Part shown: positions 59,967 through 64,000 of the stretch, one piece after another | How the letters are laid out: the number at the start of each line of letters is the position of its first letter | Position numbering within the stretch: the stretch's first letter is position 1 | Assembly (NCBI GenBank): GCA_902470065.1 | Contig: CABRFA010000005.1 | Location: 1-64,000 of the forward strand | Source of the DNA: an uncultured Collinsella sp. | GTDB lineage: Bacteria; Actinomycetota; Coriobacteriia; Coriobacteriales; Coriobacteriaceae | Length of the DNA stretch: 64,000 nucleotides | Direction of reading: 5' to 3' | The notes under the pieces: model-generated | Told to the model about the DNA's origin: nothing | Database searches by the model: none | The model's input: only the letters and a program-made list of their open reading frames with translations | Program-made: the position numbers and the translations under genes

Positions 59967-61373
59967 ATGGCAGGTAACATGCAGGACAACTTTGACGAGA
60001 ACGGCAACCCCATCCGCTGCTCCTTTTGCGGAAAAGAGCAGGGCCAGGTCCGTCGCCTCGTAAAGGGTCCGACCAACATCTTTATCTGTGACGAGTGCGT
60101 CGCCGCCTGCTCCGAGATCCTTGAGGAGTCGCTGGCTTCGGACTTTATGGACGCTGCCCGCAACGGCAAGCTGCCGGGCTTCCTCAACGACCACGGCCAG
60201 GCTGCATCCCAGCCCGCCGTGGACCCCGAGACCGAGGGCTTTGAGCTCGAGGACGACCGCCAGGTCATCACGCACGTGCCGACGCCGCACGAGATCTATG
60301 ACGAGCTTTCGGCCTATGTTATGGGTCAGGAGGACGCCAAGCGCGCCATGTCGGTGGCCGTGTACAACCACTATCGCCGCGTGATTGAGGGCGGCGCTGC
60401 GGTGTCTGCCTTTGATGACGACATGGGCTCGCAGTTCGACGACGATATGGACGAGGTAGAGCTCGCCAAGTCTAACATCCTGCTGCTCGGTCCCACCGGC
60501 ACCGGCAAGACCCTGCTCGCTCAGACGCTCGCGCGCATCCTCGAGGTGCCGTTTGCCATCGCCGATGCCACCGCGCTTACTGAGGCCGGTTACGTTGGCG
60601 AGGACGTGGAGAACATCCTGCTCAAGCTCATCAACGCCGCCGATGGCGACATTGAGCGCGCTCAGGTGGGCATTATCTACGTGGACGAGATCGACAAGAT
60701 CGCCCGCAAGGCCGAGAACCTCTCCATCACCCGCGATGTTTCGGGCGAGGGCGTTCAGCAGGCGCTGCTTAAGATTCTCGAGGGCACGGTGGCTAGCGTT
60801 CCGCCCACCGGCGGCCGTAAACATCCCCAGCAGGAGCTGCTGCAGATTGACACGACCAACATCCTGTTTATCTGCGGCGGAGCCTTTGTGGGCCTGGACA
60901 AGATCATCGCCGACCGCGTGGGCAACAAGGGTGTGGGCTTTAACTCCGAGATTGCCGGCCCCACCTCGGTCGACGAGAACGACCTGCTGCGTCAGGTGCT
61001 CCCGCAGGACCTCAACGCCTTTGGCATGATTCCCGAGTTTGTGGGCCGTACGCCCGTTGTCACCCAGACGCAGGCGCTCGACGAGGACGACCTGGTGTCG
61101 ATCCTGACTGAGCCCAAGAACGCCGTGGTGCGTCAGTACCGCAAGATGTTCCAGCTCGAGGACGTTGAGCTTGAGTTTGAGGATGCCGCCCTGCACGAGA
61201 TCGCCCGCATGGCGCTCGCCCGCAAGACCGGCGCCCGCGGCCTGCGCTCCATCTGCGAGGACGTGCTGCAGCAGACGATGTTCGACCTCCCCAGCGAGGA
61301 GGGCGTTTCCAAGGTCGTCGTGACCGAAGCCTCCGTAAAGGGCGAAGAACAACCCCAGCGCATCTACGGGTAA
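59967..61373 (+). CDS. clpX: ATP-dependent Clp protease ATP-binding subunit ClpX
   Basis: 468 residues. N-terminal C4 zinc domain (CSFCGKEQGQ...CDECVAAC), AAA+ module with Walker A GPTGTGKT, Walker B GIIYVDEIDKIA, and a ClpP-binding IGF-type loop (HIGF region not strictly conserved by eye). Between about residues 145 and 158 is an acidic insertion (FDDDMGSQFDDDMDE). Unfolds substrates for ClpP. Co-transcribed with clpP. Confidence 0.95.
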   Translation: MAGNMQDNFDENGNPIRCSFCGKEQGQVRRLVKGPTNIFICDECVAACSEILEESLASDFMDAARNGKLPGFLNDHGQAASQPAVDPETEGFELEDDRQVITHVPTPHEIYDELSAYVMGQEDAKRAMSVAVYNHYRRVIEGGAAVSAFDDDMGSQFDDDMDEVELAKSNILLLGPTGTGKTLLAQTLARILEVPFAIADATALTEAGYVGEDVENILLKLINAADGDIERAQVGIIYVDEIDKIARKAENLSITRDVSGEGVQQALLKILEGTVASVPPTGGRKHPQQELLQIDTTNILFICGGAFVGLDKIIADRVGNKGVGFNSEIAGPTSVDENDLLRQVLPQDLNAFGMIPEFVGRTPVVTQTQALDEDDLVSILTEPKNAVVRQYRKMFQLEDVELEFEDAALHEIARMALARKTGARGLRSICEDVLQQTMFDLPSEEGVSKVVVTEASVKGEEQPQRIYG

Positions 61374-61387
61374 ATAGCTTGAATCCA

Positions 61388-61413
61388 GGCCCCGCGGCAA
61401 CCACCGCGGGGCC
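61388..61413 (+). terminator. Hairpin after clpX
   Basis: AGGCCCCGCGG and CCGCGGGGCCT form a strong stem across a short loop, but there is no good T-run; it may act together with the palindrome at 61422. Confidence 0.5.
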
Positions 61414-61421
61414 TGCCATTT

Positions 61422-61502
61422 AGGGACAGGTTTATTTTGGTCGGTTTTATATGGGCAAATGTCGTTTCCCCTGATAAAACCTACCAAAATAAACCTGTCC
61501 CT
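61422..61502. repeat. 29-nt arm palindrome between clpX and valS
   Basis: Arms 61422-61450 and 61474-61502 (AGGGACAGGTTTATTTTGGT... and ...ACCAAAATAAACCTGTCCCT), one mismatch, 23-nt loop, then TTTT. Likely terminates clpPX; shares the GGGACAG motif with the other palindromes. Confidence 0.75.
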
Positions 61503-61523
61503 TTTCGGCAGGTATGCCTGTGC

Positions 61524-61690
61524 TATTCTGTGAGATTGTCAAGTTAGTACCTTCAGACTGAAGTAATCGATACCTAAGGCGTGTCCGCCTGCTTGGTTTT
61601 CGTAGATTCCGCACGAGCCGAAGAGCACTTAATGTGCTCTTCGTGCGAGTCAGGACCTGACCGAGCGAAAACCAAGCATGCGGACACGCC
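61524..61690 (+). promoter_or_regulatory. valS promoter and structured leader
   Basis: TATTCT at 61524-61529 is a -10-like box. Downstream, GGCGTGTCCGC (61578) plus GCTTGGTTTTCG (to 61602) pair with CGAAAACCAAGC (61666) plus GCGGACACGCC (to 61690), enclosing an inner stem GAAGAGCAC-TTAAT-GTGCTCTTC (61620-61642). The long stem ends 8 nt before the Shine-Dalgarno AAGGGAG. No T-box sequence is visible. Confidence 0.55.
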
Positions 61691-61710
61691 GACGGGCAAG
61701 GGAGAGATAT

Positions 61711-64000
61711 ATGGAAGAGATGCCCAAGAACTACGATCCGTCGACCAACGAGCCGGCGATCCTGCAGAAGTGGCTCGACGGCGGCTACTACAAGCGCCGT
61801 GAGGGCGTGGGCGACTGCACCGTCACCATTCCGCCTCCCAACGTGACCGGCAAGCTCCACATGGGTCACGCCACCGACGACTCCATCCAGGACGCCATCA
61901 TCCGTATGGCCCGCATGCGCGGCAAGTCCACGCGTTGGGTGCTGGGTACCGACCACGCCGGTATCGCCACGCAGACTAAGGTCGACAAGAAGCTCAAGAG
62001 TGAGGGCATCAGCCGCCTGGAGATCGGTCGCGACAAGTTTGTCGACGCCTGCTGGGATTGGACCCACGAGTACGGCGGCATCATCGTCGAGCAGATCAAG
62101 CGCATGGGTTGCTCCGTCGACTTCGACAACGAGCGCTTCACCATGGACGAGGATTACGCACAGGCCGTGCGCAAGGTCTTCTGCGATTGGTACCACGACG
62201 GCCTGATCTACCGTGGCAAGCGTATCGTTAACTGGTGCCCCAACTGCACCACCGCCATCTCGGACGACGAGGCCGAATATAAGGACGAGAAGGGCCACCT
62301 GTGGCACCTGCGCTACCCGCTGACCGAGCCGGTCAACGGCCAGGATTACATCGTCGTTGCCACCACGCGCCCCGAGACCATGCTCGGCGACACGGGCGTC
62401 GCTGTCTCCCCGAAGGACCCCGAGAAGGCCGCCTTTGTGGGTAAGACCGTCATGCTGCCGATCGTCAACCGCGAGATCCCCATCTTTGAGGATTGGCATG
62501 TCGACGCCAATTTCGGCTCTGGCTTCGTCAAGGTAACGCCTGCTCACGACCCCAACGACTACGCCATGGGTCAGGCCCACGACCTGCCGCAGATCAACAT
62601 CTTCGACGAGCACGCGGTGGTCGTCGAGGGCTACGGCGAGTTCACCGGCATGAACCGCGACGAGTGCCGCGAGGCCGTCATCAAGTGGTTCGAGGAGCAC
62701 GACCTGCTCGATCACGTCGAGGACCTCGATCACTCCGTCATGCACTGCTACCGTTGCGACGCCGCACTGGAGCCGTGGCTGTCTGAGCAGTGGTTCGTCG
62801 CCGTCGATAAGCTCAAGGGGCCGGCGCTCGACGCCGTCAACTCTGGCAAGGTCACCTTCCACCCCGCGCGTTGGACGCAGACCTACACCACCTGGATGGA
62901 GAACCTCAAGGACTGGTGTATCAGCCGCCAGCTGTGGTGGGGCCACCGCATCCCCGTGTTCTACTGCGAGGACTGCGGCTGGGAGGACGCCCTTACCGAG
63001 GACACCGATGTGTGCCCCAAGTGCGGCGGTCATCACGTGCACCAGGACGAGAACGTGTTGGACACGTGGTTTAGCTCGCAGCTGTGGACTTTCGCCACGC
63101 AGGGCTGGCCGCAAAAGCCGGAGCTGCTCGAGGGGCATCACCCCACGACGGCGCTCGTCACCGCGCGCGACATCATCGCGCTGTGGGTTGCTCGCATGGT
63201 CATGAGCTCGCTGTACTTCCTGGACGAGGTGCCGTTTAAGGACGTCGTCATCTACCCGACGATTCTGGCCAAGGACGGCAGCCGCATGTCCAAGTCCAAG
63301 GGCAACGGCGTTGACCCCATGGACCTCATTGGCATGTACGGCGCCGACGCCATGCGCTACAACCTGCTTACGCTGTGCACCAACAACCAGGATGTTAAGT
63401 TCGACGCGAACATCGACAAGAAGACTAAGAAGCTTATCGACAGTCCACGTACCGAGCAGGCCAAGTCGTTTGTGACCAAGATCTGGAACGCCAGCCGCTT
63501 CCTGCTCATGAACATGGAGGGCTACACGCCCGGTGAGCCCGTCGTGGAGACGCCGGCCGACGCCTGGATGTTCAGCCGCCTGGCAAAGGCCGTGAAGATG
63601 GTCACCGAGGGCATCGAGAACTACACCTTTGGCGACATGGCCCGCGGTGTGCAGCAGTTCTTCTGGAACGAGGTCTGCGACTGGTACGTCGAGGTCACCA
63701 AGGCCCGCCTGAAGGGCGAGGGCCGTCTGCAGGCGCAGCGCAACCTGATTTTTGTGCTTGACACCTCCATTCGCCTGATGCACCCCCTTATGCCGTTTGT
63801 CACCGAGGAGATCTGGGATAACATGCCGGCGAGCGTGCTCGACCTGGACGCCGAGGGCAACGTGGACCGCGCCGAGGCGCTCATGATCGCCAAGTGGCCG
63901 GAGCCCGCCGACTACGTCAAGTACGTCGACGAGCCCGCCGAGCGCGCGTTTGAGCTGTGCCGCACCGTCGTTTCCGCCACCCGCGCCACGCGTTCGCGTT
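61711..64000 (+). CDS. valS: Valyl-tRNA synthetase, 3' end outside window
   Basis: 763 codons to the window edge, no stop. Class Ia synthetase: PPPNVTGKLHMGHA (HIGH motif), editing domain with TTRPETMLGDTGVAV, zinc cysteines CYRCD and CEDCG...CPKCGG, and DGSRMSKSKGNGVDP (KMSKS, about residue 527), followed by part of the anticodon-binding domain. Attaches valine to tRNA-Val. The ATG at 61711 has AAGGGAG 6 nt upstream. Preceded by a long structured leader. Confidence 0.97.
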   Translation, partial: MEEMPKNYDPSTNEPAILQKWLDGGYYKRREGVGDCTVTIPPPNVTGKLHMGHATDDSIQDAIIRMARMRGKSTRWVLGTDHAGIATQTKVDKKLKSEGISRLEIGRDKFVDACWDWTHEYGGIIVEQIKRMGCSVDFDNERFTMDEDYAQAVRKVFCDWYHDGLIYRGKRIVNWCPNCTTAISDDEAEYKDEKGHLWHLRYPLTEPVNGQDYIVVATTRPETMLGDTGVAVSPKDPEKAAFVGKTVMLPIVNREIPIFEDWHVDANFGSGFVKVTPAHDPNDYAMGQAHDLPQINIFDEHAVVVEGYGEFTGMNRDECREAVIKWFEEHDLLDHVEDLDHSVMHCYRCDAALEPWLSEQWFVAVDKLKGPALDAVNSGKVTFHPARWTQTYTTWMENLKDWCISRQLWWGHRIPVFYCEDCGWEDALTEDTDVCPKCGGHHVHQDENVLDTWFSSQLWTFATQGWPQKPELLEGHHPTTALVTARDIIALWVARMVMSSLYFLDEVPFKDVVIYPTILAKDGSRMSKSKGNGVDPMDLIGMYGADAMRYNLLTLCTNNQDVKFDANIDKKTKKLIDSPRTEQAKSFVTKIWNASRFLLMNMEGYTPGEPVVETPADAWMFSRLAKAVKMVTEGIENYTFGDMARGVQQFFWNEVCDWYVEVTKARLKGEGRLQAQRNLIFVLDTSIRLMHPLMPFVTEEIWDNMPASVLDLDAEGNVDRAEALMIAKWPEPADYVKYVDEPAERAFELCRTVVSATRATRSR

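Noticed and set aside
61524..61710. T-box riboswitch upstream of valS
   Set aside because: No GGTGGNACCGCG-type T-box sequence and no terminator/antiterminator pair is visible.
1..64000. CRISPR array, prophage or insertion sequence
   Set aside because: No regularly spaced direct repeats, phage structural genes, integrase or transposase reading frames were found; the palindromes are short and not associated with a transposase here.

Overview
The window looks like a chromosomal segment of a high-GC anaerobic actinobacterium of the class Coriobacteriia, most likely Collinsella or a close relative. That placement is inferred from the style of the housekeeping proteins, the GC-rich codon use and the anaerobic formate/hydrogen/selenium gene content; no 16S rRNA gene is present. 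There are no rRNA genes, CRISPR arrays, prophage modules or transposase genes.

Layout. 1-8.4 kb is mostly housekeeping: a HAD hydrolase (cut by the edge), rpsA, the RNase P RNA, a YigZ-family protein, a small cysteine-motif protein, an O-acetylhomoserine sulfhydrylase-type enzyme, an MFS exporter, xpt and a small release-factor-like protein. 8.4-10.9 kb holds a diacylglycerol/lipid kinase and a ClC channel on the minus strand. 11.1-16.5 kb is molybdenum supply: moeA, a mogA/moaB-type gene and modABC, where ModB has an unusual extracytoplasmic N-terminal domain. 16.7-24.9 kb is a selenium-linked block: a short-ORF leader, two HgdB/YjiM-type double-cubane-like proteins, their ATPase activator, a GT4 glycosyltransferase overlapping selD (itself a selenoprotein), yedF, a DUF3343 protein and a cysteine desulfurase. 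brnQ, tRNA-Pro and tRNA-Gly follow. 26.8-28.8 kb is a small accessory patch: an AbiEi/nuclease-like protein flanked by palindromic repeats, and a DinJ/PIN toxin-antitoxin pair.

29.2-44.6 kb is a complete formate hydrogenlyase of the Hyf (hydrogenase-4, FHL-2) type: a ferredoxin-like electron carrier, selenocysteine FdhF, HyfA-J, the HycI maturation protease and a FocA-type formate channel. 44.7-51.7 kb holds an extra molybdopterin oxidoreductase, selA, selB, selC (tRNA-Sec), mobA and a second DUF3343 protein. gdhA (51.9-53.3 kb) is followed by a two-gene xanthine dehydrogenase-type molybdenum hydroxylase (53.5-57.3 kb), then tRNA-Leu, tig, clpP, clpX and the 5' part of valS.

How it fits together. 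Molybdate uptake (ModABC), Mo insertion (MoeA) and nucleotide addition (MobA) supply the cofactor for FdhF, the extra oxidoreductase and the hydroxylase. SelD, SelA, SelB and tRNA-Sec, with the probable Se carriers YedF/DUF3343/cysteine desulfurase, supply selenocysteine for FdhF and for SelD itself. FocA and Hyf handle formate and turn its electrons into H2. In effect the middle 45 kb is a molybdenum-selenium-formate region.

Two families of intergenic inverted repeats stand out because their arms change sequence while staying complementary: a five-copy palindrome of about 70-75 nt, and a three-copy element with a conserved 43-45 nt core and covarying stems.
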